NCBI GenBank assembly: GCA_017472965.1
Contig: JAFUNR010000010.1
Span: forward strand, 62,001 to 126,000
Source of the DNA: Oscillospiraceae bacterium
GTDB taxonomy: Bacteria; Bacillota; Clostridia; Oscillospirales; Ruminococcaceae
DNA length: 64,000 nt
Reading direction: 5' to 3'
Shown here: positions 6,982 to 16,279 of the stretch, one piece after another
Layout: each line of letters opens with the position of its first letter
Position numbering within the stretch: the stretch's first letter is position 1
Notes under the pieces: model-generated
The model's database searches: none
Told to the model about the DNA's origin: nothing
What the model saw: only the letters and a program-made list of their open reading frames with translations
Program-made: the position numbers and the translations under genes

Positions 6982-7982
6982 GAAAGATCCGTATTGCCCA
7001 GATCGGCATCAACACCAACAGCCATGGTGCACCCGTATATCAGAGCATGAAACGCCAGAGCGATATTTTTGAAATCGTCGGCTATGCTCTGCCCGAAAAC
7101 GAACGGGAACGCCTTGCATGGCAGCTTCCGATGCTTGGTGATGAATACCCCGAGTTGACTCTGGATGAGATCCTGAATGACCCCACCATTGAGGCTGTCA
7201 CCGTGGAAACCGACGAGGTTCTGCTGAGCAAATATGCTCTGATGGCAGCCAAGGCCGGCAAACATATCCATATGGAAAAGCCCGGCGGCGTCAGCCTGCA
7301 GGCCTTTGAAGAGCTTATTGCAGCGGTAAAAGAAAGCGGCAAGGTCTTCCATACCGGTTATATGTACCGTTACAATCCCTTCGTACAGGATCTGTTCACC
7401 CGCGTAAAAGCCGGTGAGCTGGGCCGAATTCTGAGCGTGGAAGCGCAGATGAACTGCAGCCATCCCGTTGCTGTCCGTCAGTGGCTGCAGGATTTCCCCG
7501 GCGGCATGATGTTCTTCCTTGGCTGTCATCTGGTCGATCTGATCCTGCAGCTGAAGGGCACACCGGATAATGTGATCCCGCTAAACCGCTGCACCGGCAT
7601 GGACGGTGTCACCGCGCAGGATTTCGGCATGGCTGTATTTGAGTATCCCGACGGAATATCCTTTGCGAAAACCTCCGCCTGCGAAAAGGGCGGCTTCCTG
7701 CGCCGGCAGCTGGTGGTTACCGGCACGGAAGGCACCATCGAGATCAACCCGCTTGAAGTAGCCGCCGGCGGCAAACAGTATACCGATCAAATCGAGTGCT
7801 TTGATTCCAACTGGCATATTCCCGGCAAGATCTCGCGCAGCGAGGTGTATGACCGCTACGATTCCATGATGGCCTCCTTTGCCGCTATGGTGCGCGGAGA
7901 AAAGGAAAATCCGTGGACGCCGGATTATGAGCTGGAGCTGTTCAAAACTGTACTGAAAGCCTGCGGCGAAAAAATCGATTGA
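6978..7982 (+). CDS. Gfo/Idh/MocA-family oxidoreductase
   Basis: The 334-aa protein starts at ATG 6978, which overlaps the preceding stop as ATGA and has GGAGG 8 nt upstream. The N-terminal Rossmann fold (RKIRIAQIGINTNSHG) and the catalytic-site signature EKPGGVS near residue 98 identify the family of NAD(P)-dependent sugar dehydrogenases, reductases and isomerases. The C-terminal alpha/beta domain carries GGMMFFLGCHLVDLI, where the His is the usual active-site residue. It is translationally coupled to the MDR gene and faces the GH42 gene across a shared bidirectional terminator. The substrate cannot be named. Confidence 0.88.
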   Translation: MRKIRIAQIGINTNSHGAPVYQSMKRQSDIFEIVGYALPENERERLAWQLPMLGDEYPELTLDEILNDPTIEAVTVETDEVLLSKYALMAAKAGKHIHMEKPGGVSLQAFEELIAAVKESGKVFHTGYMYRYNPFVQDLFTRVKAGELGRILSVEAQMNCSHPVAVRQWLQDFPGGMMFFLGCHLVDLILQLKGTPDNVIPLNRCTGMDGVTAQDFGMAVFEYPDGISFAKTSACEKGGFLRRQLVVTGTEGTIEINPLEVAAGGKQYTDQIECFDSNWHIPGKISRSEVYDRYDSMMASFAAMVRGEKENPWTPDYELELFKTVLKACGEKID

Positions 7983-8017
7983 TCACAGCCTTCTTCCCCT
8001 GTTAAATCGCAGATACA

Positions 8018-8058
8018 AAAACAGCGCCGGATCGCTTTTGGTTTTCCGGCGCTGTTTT
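8018..8058. terminator. Bidirectional terminator
   Basis: The 14-bp stem AAAACAGCGCCGGA / TCCGGCGCTGTTTT has a 13-nt loop and is followed by further Ts on the plus side. It lies between the convergent oxidoreductase and GH42 genes and serves both strands. Confidence 0.9.
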
Positions 8059-10176
8059 TTATTCAGTTTCGCACACCAGCAGTTCAGCACTGGCCGCTGC
8101 GATCTCGATTCCGTTTTCCGTCGCTTTGCATTCACCGAAAACAGAATGCCAGTTTTCATTCAGCCCAAGTACCACGGCATGGTCAGTCATATTATTGACC
8201 GCAAGCAAAGATTCGGAGATCCGGTCAACATGAACACCGCTTTCAGTACACAGCAGTTCCTTCTGTATTCCGGCAAGCGCCGCTGCGCCGGCAACGAACC
8301 GGCTGAAAGCCTCACCGCTGATGTCTGCGGCCTTTCCAAGATCGGTACCGCAATACATGATCGCACCGCTGCCATACCGCTTATATATAATGCAGGGCTC
8401 ATCGCCAAAGCTGCCGATGACCTGTGCATCTGATGCTTCAAGGCAGGCAAAGCGTTCCGCACCGGCAAGCGTTACGCCAAACGAAGTATTTACAGGGAAA
8501 TATTTTCCGCCGCTGACACCGATCGCATCCAGCGCTTTTCTCACATCGCCTGTAACGCCTTCCAGTTTCTGACCGCCGGCAGTCTGTAAATTCTTCAAAT
8601 GATAGGAACTTGTGGTGTATTTCTCACAGATTCCCCAGCGTGTATCCATCCCAAAGCCCGGCATACGCATAGAATGCCGTCCCGCATCCAGATCATATGC
8701 ACCAAAATGCGCTTCACACAGCAGCAGGCCGCCATTGAGAACAAATCGGTCCACCGCACGCATCAGCGCAGCATCCGCAGCATAGCAATCCGGCATCACC
8801 AGCATACGGATACCTTCCAGCCCTTCAATGATCTGTCCGTCATCCACAATGCAGCAGCTGATGCTGTTTTCATATGCGGCATTCACGTACGCTTCCGTGC
8901 TTTTGGCGAAATCGGTCAGGCTGTCATTGACACAGAACGAAAAAATCTCATTTTTACGACCTTTCCAGACAGCGATCTGCGGTCTGGGCGCTTTCGCCGC
9001 CATGATTTGCGGAAGATACGGCGTCAGCTTCTCAATAAACTGTTTTGATGCAATGCCAACGCTGCCGGGGGTACCGTCCGGTTTTGTTACGCCCCACGAA
9101 GGAGATTCAAATCCCAGAAGCTCAGCTCTGTACTGCCAAAACAGAAACCCCCGGATCCCCAATCCGATCTGCGGCAGCAGTTCGTGGACAAGATCCGCCG
9201 GTGTGATCTGTTTCTGGTGCATCCGCGTTGAACCTGCCCCGACATGGCACTCCACATTATAGCAGGTCTTTCCCACACCGGCCGACAGCGTCAGAATACT
9301 CCACACCGGCTGTGCAAAATTCGTACTGGCAAACACATCGCATTCTTTTGCCAACGCAAAATCATCCACACCGGTCAGGCCGTTGAATATCCCGGAGGTA
9401 TTCGGCACCACATGAAGATAAGCCGAATGGTTCTTGTCCAGTGCTTTTACAACGCGAAGCCTGCTGGTCGCCTCCGCAGTCATTTTCTCCAGATGGAATT
9501 CCCGGAAATCAATAAAATCCTGAAAAGTACCGGTCTCCTTGGGCAGCTCCACATCCTCGAAATCCGTATAGCAGCGTCCCCAGACCTTATTCAGCGCTTC
9601 GACTGTGCCATATTTTGCGCGCAGATACAGCCGGAAACGGCGGCTGCACTCCGGACAGTAACAGACCAGCTTTTCCTTTACAGGCGCACGGTTCGGGCTG
9701 CACTGCTCCGGTTCATTCCAGACATCCCACATATGCATGGCCGGGTGGTTGCGGTACCGCTCCACCGTTTTGGACAGAAAGCGCATTCTCTCCTCGAAAG
9801 CCGCCTGATGGTTGTAACACGGTCCCGGGAAACCGCCGATCTGTCTGTAGCACGCGGTAACAGGCTCCACTACACTGCCATCCGCCCGGATCATCAGCGA
9901 TTCCGGATGCCGATCCGTAAACCACTTGGGTGCCACATCAAAAATCACATTCAATGTAACCTTTAGCCCGTTTTGCTGAGCAAGCTCCATCAGACGGTCG
10001 ATATCGTCAAAGTAAAATTCATCCTCAGCGCGGTGCGTCCACCGCCACTGCACCCAGAATTTTACATGGCGGAAGCCCAGAGAGCGAATATTCTTCAGAT
10101 CGTCTTCCCAGCTGTCTTCCTCCGGGGTCGGCGCACGATAATACTGTACGCCGAAAAGAAATTCATTGCTGTACAT
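8059..10176 (-). CDS. GH42-family beta-galactosidase
   Basis: The 705-aa protein starts at ATG 10174-10176 behind AAAGGAGA. It has the three-domain GH42 layout: a TIM barrel (about 1-390), a trimerisation domain and a C-terminal beta domain. The acid/base is E155 in DVWNEPE; the nucleophile is E309 in CYNVECHVGAG. The zinc-type cysteine cluster CYCPEC (C172, C174, C177) is present, as in many GH42 enzymes. There is no signal peptide, so it acts in the cytoplasm on imported beta-galactosides or related short glycans. It is convergent with the MDR/Gfo pair and near the AraC regulator; co-regulation is likely but not shown by a shared site. Confidence 0.85.
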   Translation of the reverse strand: MYSNEFLFGVQYYRAPTPEEDSWEDDLKNIRSLGFRHVKFWVQWRWTHRAEDEFYFDDIDRLMELAQQNGLKVTLNVIFDVAPKWFTDRHPESLMIRADGSVVEPVTACYRQIGGFPGPCYNHQAAFEERMRFLSKTVERYRNHPAMHMWDVWNEPEQCSPNRAPVKEKLVCYCPECSRRFRLYLRAKYGTVEALNKVWGRCYTDFEDVELPKETGTFQDFIDFREFHLEKMTAEATSRLRVVKALDKNHSAYLHVVPNTSGIFNGLTGVDDFALAKECDVFASTNFAQPVWSILTLSAGVGKTCYNVECHVGAGSTRMHQKQITPADLVHELLPQIGLGIRGFLFWQYRAELLGFESPSWGVTKPDGTPGSVGIASKQFIEKLTPYLPQIMAAKAPRPQIAVWKGRKNEIFSFCVNDSLTDFAKSTEAYVNAAYENSISCCIVDDGQIIEGLEGIRMLVMPDCYAADAALMRAVDRFVLNGGLLLCEAHFGAYDLDAGRHSMRMPGFGMDTRWGICEKYTTSSYHLKNLQTAGGQKLEGVTGDVRKALDAIGVSGGKYFPVNTSFGVTLAGAERFACLEASDAQVIGSFGDEPCIIYKRYGSGAIMYCGTDLGKAADISGEAFSRFVAGAAALAGIQKELLCTESGVHVDRISESLLAVNNMTDHAVVLGLNENWHSVFGECKATENGIEIAAASAELLVCETE

Positions 10177-10284
10177 AGTCGTTCTCCTTTGTTCTACTTG
10201 GTGCCAAACAAATCCCTTCGTTTCAATCATATCAAATTGAATGTATCTGTGCAACACCTTTCACATAAATCAAAAGCAGGATAA

Positions 10285-10319
10285 AAAAATCCGTTGAGCT
10301 ATGCACCCAACGGATTTTT
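10285..10319 (-). terminator. Intrinsic terminator after ftsH
   Basis: The 12-bp stem AAAAATCCGTTG / CAACGGATTTTT ends the long rnj-to-ftsH run. T-runs on both strands mean it could also work on the plus strand. Confidence 0.85.
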
Positions 10320-10323
10320 ATCA

Positions 10324-12354
10324 TTATTCCGGATTTTCAAGATCTGAACGGATCTCGACCTCTTCCACAATGTCTTCAATCTGATCCGACATTTTCTCCA
10401 GCTCGGAAACGGTCAGGTCGTTTTCTTCAGAAGCCGCATCCTTTGCCTCATTCATATCCACAGGCTCCGCGGACTCTTCGGCCGGCTGCTGTGCAGCAGG
10501 CTTTTTTCCGGGCATCGGATCCAACGGCTCATTCTTCATCACCTTGACGAATTCGGTGCCGTTGATCTTCTCGCGCTCAAGCAGAACCGCAGCCAGTCGG
10601 TGCAGTTCCTCCATGTGGGCCAGCAGGCAGACACGATCCTTTTCGAAAGCACTGTCCAGCATATCGCGGATCTCACTGTCGATCTGGCTGGCAACCTCCT
10701 CGGAATAACCGCGACCCTGTGTAAAATCACGGCCAAGGAAGGTTTCGCCGGGGTCGGTATTATAAACGACCAGACCCAGACGGTCACTGAAGCCATAACG
10801 AGTGACCATGGCACGGGCAATATCGGTGGCACGCTGCAGATCACTGGATGCGCCGGTGGAGATATCCTCCAGGATCAGCTTTTCCGCCACGCGTCCACCC
10901 AACAGCACCGCGATTTCTGTTTCCATCTGCCCCTTGGTCATATAGGAGGTGTCCTCACCGGGCAGATGCATGGTATAACCGCCCGCACCCAGACCGCGAG
11001 GGATGATAGAAACCTCATGCACAGGATTCTGGCTGTCGTTGAAATAAGTGATCAGCGCATGGCCGGCCTCGTGATAAGCCGTCAGCTTTTTATCCTTTTC
11101 GGTGACACGATGGCTCTTTTTCTCAACGCCGATCAGCACCTTGGTGACAGAATCCTGTATATCGCGGGCTGTGATCGCCTTGCGTTCGCGCTTGACAGCA
11201 AGCAACGCAGCTTCATTCATAAGGTTTGCCAGATCTGCACCGGTAAAACCGGTGGTAGATCGTGCAACCTCCGCAAGATCCACATCCGGAGCCAGCGGCT
11301 TATTTCTGGTATGGACCTTAAGGATCTGCTCGCGACCCAGTACATCCGGCGTGCCAACATAGATCTGCCGATCGAAACGACCCGGACGCAGCAGAGCCTT
11401 ATCCAGAATATCCGAACGGTTGGTGGCAGCGATGACGATGACGCCTTCGTTTGCGCCAAAACCGTCCATCTCTACCAGCAGCTGATTCAAAGTCTGCTCC
11501 CGTTCGTCGTTACCGCCGCCCAGACCGGCGCCGCGCTGACGGCCAACCGCATCAATCTCATCAATAAACACCACGGAGGGCGCGGTCTTTTTGGCCTTTT
11601 CAAACAGATCGCGCACACGGGATGCACCTACGCCGACAAACATCTGTACGAAATCCGAACCGGAAATTGCATAGAACGGTACATTGGCTTCGCCTGCGCA
11701 GGCGCGGGCCAGCAGAGTCTTACCGGTACCCGGAGGACCCTGCAGCAGCACACCGTGAGGGATCTTGGCACCCAGACGGTTATACTTGGATGGATCCTTC
11801 AGGAATTCAACGATCTCCTGCAGCTCGGCTTTTTCTTCGTCGGCACCGGCCACATCGGCAAAAGTCTTTTTCTCGCCGCTTTCATTGGGATCCTGCACAC
11901 GAGCCTTGCCCATGCCACCCATAAACTTATCGCCGCCACCGGTCTGCCGCATCATAAAGATAAACAGCGCACCCATCAGGATCAGCGTGATCAGGGTGGG
12001 CAGCATACTCACAAACAGCGAGGTTTCCTTTGCAGGAAGGTAGTCATAAACCATAGGAGCATCCGGATGATGCTCATTATACAGCTGAATGTAATCGTGG
12101 ATGTCCTCCATAAAGAGCGTCATCGAACCAATTTTATATTCTACCGGTGTCTCCTGCCCTTTCAGCTGAAGCAGCATTTCACCGCTGCCCAGATCCAGCG
12201 TGAACTCCGTCACCTGCTCATTCTGGAAATAGCTCACCATTTCAGAATAGCTCATCGTTGAAACAGTTCCCTGCGGGGTCATCCAGATGGCGATGATCAC
12301 GATCACCAGCAAAACCAGAAGAATAACGCCCAGATTGCCTCTTCTTTTATTCAA
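10324..12354 (-). CDS. ftsH: ATP-dependent zinc metalloprotease FtsH
   Basis: This 676-aa membrane-anchored AAA+ protease degrades unassembled membrane proteins and regulators. TM1 lies at about 8-25 and TM2 near 115-135, with a short periplasmic-side domain between them. The AAA module contains Walker A GPPGTGKT, Walker B VVFIDEID and the second region of homology [20 protein letters not shown]. The zinc site is HEAGH. The C-terminal tail after about 610 is acidic and Glu-rich. The start is TTG 12352-12354, with GGGAGATG upstream and no in-frame ATG near the expected N-terminus. It closes the tilS-hpt-ftsH cluster, a classic Firmicutes gene order. Confidence 0.97.
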   Translation of the reverse strand: MNKRRGNLGVILLVLLVIVIIAIWMTPQGTVSTMSYSEMVSYFQNEQVTEFTLDLGSGEMLLQLKGQETPVEYKIGSMTLFMEDIHDYIQLYNEHHPDAPMVYDYLPAKETSLFVSMLPTLITLILMGALFIFMMRQTGGGDKFMGGMGKARVQDPNESGEKKTFADVAGADEEKAELQEIVEFLKDPSKYNRLGAKIPHGVLLQGPPGTGKTLLARACAGEANVPFYAISGSDFVQMFVGVGASRVRDLFEKAKKTAPSVVFIDEIDAVGRQRGAGLGGGNDEREQTLNQLLVEMDGFGANEGVIVIAATNRSDILDKALLRPGRFDRQIYVGTPDVLGREQILKVHTRNKPLAPDVDLAEVARSTTGFTGADLANLMNEAALLAVKRERKAITARDIQDSVTKVLIGVEKKSHRVTEKDKKLTAYHEAGHALITYFNDSQNPVHEVSIIPRGLGAGGYTMHLPGEDTSYMTKGQMETEIAVLLGGRVAEKLILEDISTGASSDLQRATDIARAMVTRYGFSDRLGLVVYNTDPGETFLGRDFTQGRGYSEEVASQIDSEIRDMLDSAFEKDRVCLLAHMEELHRLAAVLLEREKINGTEFVKVMKNEPLDPMPGKKPAAQQPAEESAEPVDMNEAKDAASEENDLTVSELEKMSDQIEDIVEEVEIRSDLENPE

Positions 12355-12417
12355 TACTTCATCTCCCTCTCTTGCAATATTTCATGTTCGCGTCGAAAAA
12401 ACGCCGCGAACCGCCTG

Positions 12418-12951
12418 TTAACCTGTATAAACCTCCGGCTTCAGCACACCGACGAAAGGAAGGTTCCGGTACTTTTCATCGTAGTCCAGTCCGTAACCGA
12501 CCACAAACTCATCCGGAATAACAAAACCGGTAAAGTCCGCATTCACATCCGCTTTACGACGCGAGGGCTTATCCAATAATGTAACAATACGAACGCTGGC
12601 TGGATTACGCGCTTCCAGCATATCCTTGATTTTGGACAGCTTAATGCCGGAATCCAGAATGTCCTCCACGATCAGTACATGACGGCCTTCGATGGGAACC
12701 TCAAGATCCTTGATGATCTTCATAGCACCGCCGCCAAAAGAAGATGTCACCAGAAAATCGATCTCGCAATGGCACTCCAACGCACGCATAAAGTCGGCCA
12801 GAAACACAACAGCCCCCTTCAGCAGCGTGACCAGAAGCAGATCCTGTCCCTGGTAGACCGCGCTCACCTCTTTGCCAAGTTCGCACAATCTTTGACGGAT
12901 CTCCTCCTCCGTCACCAGAACAGTCTGGACACCTTTTTCAACTTCAGTCAT
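12418..12951 (-). CDS. hpt: Hypoxanthine phosphoribosyltransferase
   Basis: The 177-aa enzyme salvages hypoxanthine and guanine with PRPP to form IMP and GMP. The PRPP-binding loop VLIVEDILDSGIKL is intact, as is the base-binding FVVGYGLDYDEKYRNLP near the C-terminus. The start ATG overlaps the tilS stop as ATGA, with GGAGG upstream inside tilS, so translation is coupled. The tilS-hpt-ftsH order is conserved in Firmicutes, which supports the assignment. Confidence 0.95.
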   Translation of the reverse strand: MTEVEKGVQTVLVTEEEIRQRLCELGKEVSAVYQGQDLLLVTLLKGAVVFLADFMRALECHCEIDFLVTSSFGGGAMKIIKDLEVPIEGRHVLIVEDILDSGIKLSKIKDMLEARNPASVRIVTLLDKPSRRKADVNADFTGFVIPDEFVVGYGLDYDEKYRNLPFVGVLKPEVYTG

Positions 12952-14384
12952 TCCACTTCCTCCACATCCTCTGTCTGCCAGCTGACCTCCCATACAGTAT
13001 GGGACACTCCATCCGGCAAAAAACCCTCCGCTGCTCCGGAACCCGCCAGCCACAGCACACGGTTTCCCACAGCAATCAACGGCAGCCTGCCCCGCAGCGC
13101 AGGCGGACAGCCGATTTCATTAAGCCATTTCTTCAGCGATTTGTCTCCGCAGCCGCGTGCAGGCCGATACCTGTCCCCCGGTTGACGGAAACGCAAAACG
13201 GGAACCGCATTTTCACCGCCGCTTTCACTGGAAAGCATCTCTGTTATTTTAGCATAATCAAGCTGATTATTTAAGTCTTTTTTGTGAATTTTAGATTTTT
13301 TCTCATTATTTTCTTTTTTGTCGCACCCGGAAAGAGATTCTTCCCACACTTTACAGACGATTTCCACCGTTGTATCCGGTGCACAGTGATATACACCGGG
13401 TTTTGCCGCTGTACTGAAGCTCCGGACAAGAACGCTTTCACCTTTGGAAAATGAAAGCTTTACCGTTCCGTTCCTGCAGCACAGGCGAACACCGGCACAC
13501 CATTCCACTGCACCTCCGCTGCGGATACACTCTGTCGCCAAAGCAATGCGCGCTGCACTGCTGTCGCCGTAAGGAGAAAGAAGCCGATTGAGCGCATGGC
13601 GAAGCACAACATCCGGCGCTGCACTCAGGACTGCCGCATCCCACTCCTGACATTCCTCGTTTCGCTGTGCACAGGCAAACAGTGCATCCGCCTGTGTATC
13701 CAGATATGCATGAAGATCCCTCATTTCCTGCATCATGGAAGCCATTGCCCGTTCTGCGGCGGGATTCACACTACGCATCGCCGGCATAGCTGCATGACGC
13801 AAGCGGTTACGGGCATACACATCCTGTGCGTTGGATGAATCATTGACATATTCCAACCCGTTTTCAGCACAATATGCTTCAACTTGCGTTCGCTGCAGGC
13901 CGATCAAGGGACGGATCAGGCGGCCACTGCGTGCCGGAATTCCGCGCAGACCGCCCAGACGCGTTCCGCGCGCCACATGCAGCAACAGCGTTTCGCACGA
14001 ATCCGTCATTGTATGAGCCGTTGCGAGAAAGCCTTCTTTTGCAGCAGACCATAAGAATTCATACCGTTTTTTCCGCAGCCATGCCTCTGACGGATGCCCG
14101 TCCGGCGAAAGCCTTCCACAGACAAGCGGAAGTTCAAGCCTTTCACAAAAGCTGCGTACAAATACTTCCTCGGCATCACTCTCCGCACCACGCAGTCCGT
14201 GGTTCAGGTGAGCTGCTTCCACCGTAATTCCCAGCTTCTGCGCATGGACGGTCAAAAAATGACACAAGGCAACAGAGTCAGCGCCGCCTGAAAGAGCGAC
14301 GATGACTCTGCTGCCTTTGATATCCGGTGCATATTGCCGCAGCACCTCTGTTACAGCTGCGGAAAAAGGATCACTCACGGGCAT
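12948..14384 (-). CDS. tilS: tRNA(Ile)-lysidine synthase TilS
   Basis: The 478-aa protein modifies C34 of tRNA-Ile(CAU) to lysidine so it reads AUA. The PP-loop motif VALSGGADSVAL is near residue 33, followed by AAHLNHGLRG and the family motif ATAHTMTDSCETLLLHVARG. The start at ATG 14382-14384 lies inside the last codons of dnaB (14-bp overlap) with GGAG just upstream; a longer frame to 14570 has no support. A Lys/Asn-rich linker (residues about 355-385) is encoded by a strikingly AT-rich stretch at 13242-13322, in contrast to the rest of the gene. The C-terminal domain (RFRQPGDRYRPARGCGDKSL) is complete. Confidence 0.95.
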   Translation of the reverse strand: MPVSDPFSAAVTEVLRQYAPDIKGSRVIVALSGGADSVALCHFLTVHAQKLGITVEAAHLNHGLRGAESDAEEVFVRSFCERLELPLVCGRLSPDGHPSEAWLRKKRYEFLWSAAKEGFLATAHTMTDSCETLLLHVARGTRLGGLRGIPARSGRLIRPLIGLQRTQVEAYCAENGLEYVNDSSNAQDVYARNRLRHAAMPAMRSVNPAAERAMASMMQEMRDLHAYLDTQADALFACAQRNEECQEWDAAVLSAAPDVVLRHALNRLLSPYGDSSAARIALATECIRSGGAVEWCAGVRLCCRNGTVKLSFSKGESVLVRSFSTAAKPGVYHCAPDTTVEIVCKVWEESLSGCDKKENNEKKSKIHKKDLNNQLDYAKITEMLSSESGGENAVPVLRFRQPGDRYRPARGCGDKSLKKWLNEIGCPPALRGRLPLIAVGNRVLWLAGSGAAEGFLPDGVSHTVWEVSWQTEDVEEVE

Positions 14385-15756
14385 TGTACTCCACATTGAC
14401 AAATCTACTATGGGCGCCATCCCAGCCCAGCGGCACATCGCCGGTCTCGCCATGACGGTTTTTAGCAACGATACAGATCGCGGTGGTAGTATCCACCTCA
14501 TTTTCACCGGTACCGTCATCATAATAAGCTTCTCGCAGCAAAAACAGAACCTCATCTGCATCCTGCTCAATCGAACCGGAATCGCGCAGGTCGGACAGAC
14601 CCGGGCGATGAGTGGCGCTGCCGCGCTCGGTGGAACGGTTCAGCTGCGACAGACAAAGCACCGGCACCTGAAGCTCCTTAGCAAGAATTTTCAGATTTCG
14701 TGTGATTTCACTGACCGCCTGCACACGAGAATCCGTTTTGATACCGGAATTCATCAACTGAAGGTAATCAATAACAATCAACCCGATATCCGGACGCTCA
14801 GGATCCTGATTCAGACGGCGGATCTTCGCTTTGATCTCAGCCGTGGTAATGCTGGGGGTATCATCCAGAAATACTGGCATATTGCCCATGTATTCACTGG
14901 CAACGGCAATATCCTGCCAATCGCTTGCGGTCAGGTTACCGGTTCGCAGCGCCTGACTGCTGACAGCGGCCTCGCTGGAAAGAATCTTGGTGACCAGCTG
15001 ATCCTTGGACATCTCCAACGAAAACACCGCCACAGGGATTTTTGCTTTTTTCGCAACATTGGTGGCAATATTCAGTGCGAATGTTGTCTTACCCATGCCG
15101 GGACGGGCGGCAAGAATGACCAGATCGCTCTTGCCGAAGCCGCCGGAAAGAATGCGGTCAAGCAGCCCGAATCCGGTGGGCACACCCACACTCTCGCCCT
15201 TTCCGGTGATCTCCTGCAGATACGCCAGTGTTTCCAGCAAAACACTGCGCATGGACTGCATGACGCTTTGATCCCGTCCTCGGCGAATTTCATAGATTTT
15301 CTGTTCCGCTGTTTCCAGCAGCAGCTTGGCGTCCGGCTCTTTGCCGGCCATATCAAGGATCTGTGCCGCAGCCCCCATCAGCATCCGGATCTGATACTTT
15401 TCCTCAATGATATCCATGTAACTGTCCATATTGGACAGATGAGGTACTGTCTGTGCAAGATCGGTCAGGTAGACCTTGGCGGCCTCACCGTTTTCGAAAA
15501 TGTTCGCATCGGTAACACGACCGAGCAAGGTAACAAAATCAACGGCCTGCGCCATATTGGACATAGCGCTGATCTCTGCAAAAATCTCACCGTTCTGCCG
15601 GCTGTAAAAATATTCCTGCCGCAGACGGCTGACCATCTGTGGTACAAGATCGTGATTCAATATGGCGGCACCGAGTACTGCCTGCTCGGCTTCAATGCTG
15701 TACGGCAGGCTGAGACCCAGTCCTTCAACGGTAAGGGAAGTACGCTCTGTAGGCAT
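14371..15756 (-). CDS. dnaB: Replicative DNA helicase DnaB
   Basis: The 461-aa hexameric 5'-3' helicase of the replisome has an N-terminal DnaB domain (LPYSIEAEQAVLGAAIL) to about 110, a linker, and a RecA-like core from about 190. Walker A is AARPGMGKTTFAL; the Walker B region is IGLIVIDYLQLM. H4 and DnaB signatures such as SQLNRSTERG and LRDSGSIEQDADEVLFL are intact. The start is ATG 15754-15756 with AAGGAAG upstream. It follows rplI by 40 bp, the usual rplI-dnaB order in Firmicutes. Confidence 0.97.
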   Translation of the reverse strand: MPTERTSLTVEGLGLSLPYSIEAEQAVLGAAILNHDLVPQMVSRLRQEYFYSRQNGEIFAEISAMSNMAQAVDFVTLLGRVTDANIFENGEAAKVYLTDLAQTVPHLSNMDSYMDIIEEKYQIRMLMGAAAQILDMAGKEPDAKLLLETAEQKIYEIRRGRDQSVMQSMRSVLLETLAYLQEITGKGESVGVPTGFGLLDRILSGGFGKSDLVILAARPGMGKTTFALNIATNVAKKAKIPVAVFSLEMSKDQLVTKILSSEAAVSSQALRTGNLTASDWQDIAVASEYMGNMPVFLDDTPSITTAEIKAKIRRLNQDPERPDIGLIVIDYLQLMNSGIKTDSRVQAVSEITRNLKILAKELQVPVLCLSQLNRSTERGSATHRPGLSDLRDSGSIEQDADEVLFLLREAYYDDGTGENEVDTTTAICIVAKNRHGETGDVPLGWDGAHSRFVNVEYNARE

Positions 15757-15795
15757 ATAGATCGCTTCCTTTCGGGCGGATTGAAACAGGCCGTA

Positions 15796-16239
15796 TCACT
15801 CCAGAACGTTGACAGTGACCTGTGCCGTGATACCGTTGTAAATTTTGACGGATACAGGATAACAGCCGTACGCCTTGATATCCGCATCCAGCACGATTTT
15901 ACGCTTGTCCAGCTCTACGCCATAACTCTCTTTGATCGCCTGAGCAATATCCTTGGCCGTGACAGCGCCGAACAGGCGGCCATTGGTACCTGCCTTGGCA
16001 TGGATGGTAATCCCCTTTTCGTTGACAGCATCTGCCAGCTTCTGCGCAGCAGCACGCTCCTGCTCCAGATGGAACTGCTTGGCTTCTGCCTTATTCTTTA
16101 CATCATTTGCATTGGCGGCATCTGCCGGCACAGCCAGCTTACGCGGAAAAAGGAAGTTACGGGCATAGCCGTCCGAAACCTCCACCATCTGATCCTTCTT
16201 GCCGGTTCCTTTGATATCCTGCTTGAGCACTACTTTCAT
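15796..16239 (-). CDS. rplI: 50S ribosomal protein L9
   Basis: The 147-aa protein has the N-terminal rRNA-binding domain with VSDGYARNFLFPRKLA, a long connecting helix rich in Ala, Glu, Lys and Gln, and a C-terminal domain ending GITAQVTVNVLE. It lies between gdpP and dnaB, the standard arrangement. Length and motif match the family. Confidence 0.97.
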   Translation of the reverse strand: MKVVLKQDIKGTGKKDQMVEVSDGYARNFLFPRKLAVPADAANANDVKNKAEAKQFHLEQERAAAQKLADAVNEKGITIHAKAGTNGRLFGAVTAKDIAQAIKESYGVELDKRKIVLDADIKAYGCYPVSVKIYNGITAQVTVNVLE

Positions 16240-16279
16240 TTTTGTATCCTTTCCCTATGTGCAGGCATTCCGCCTGCAG

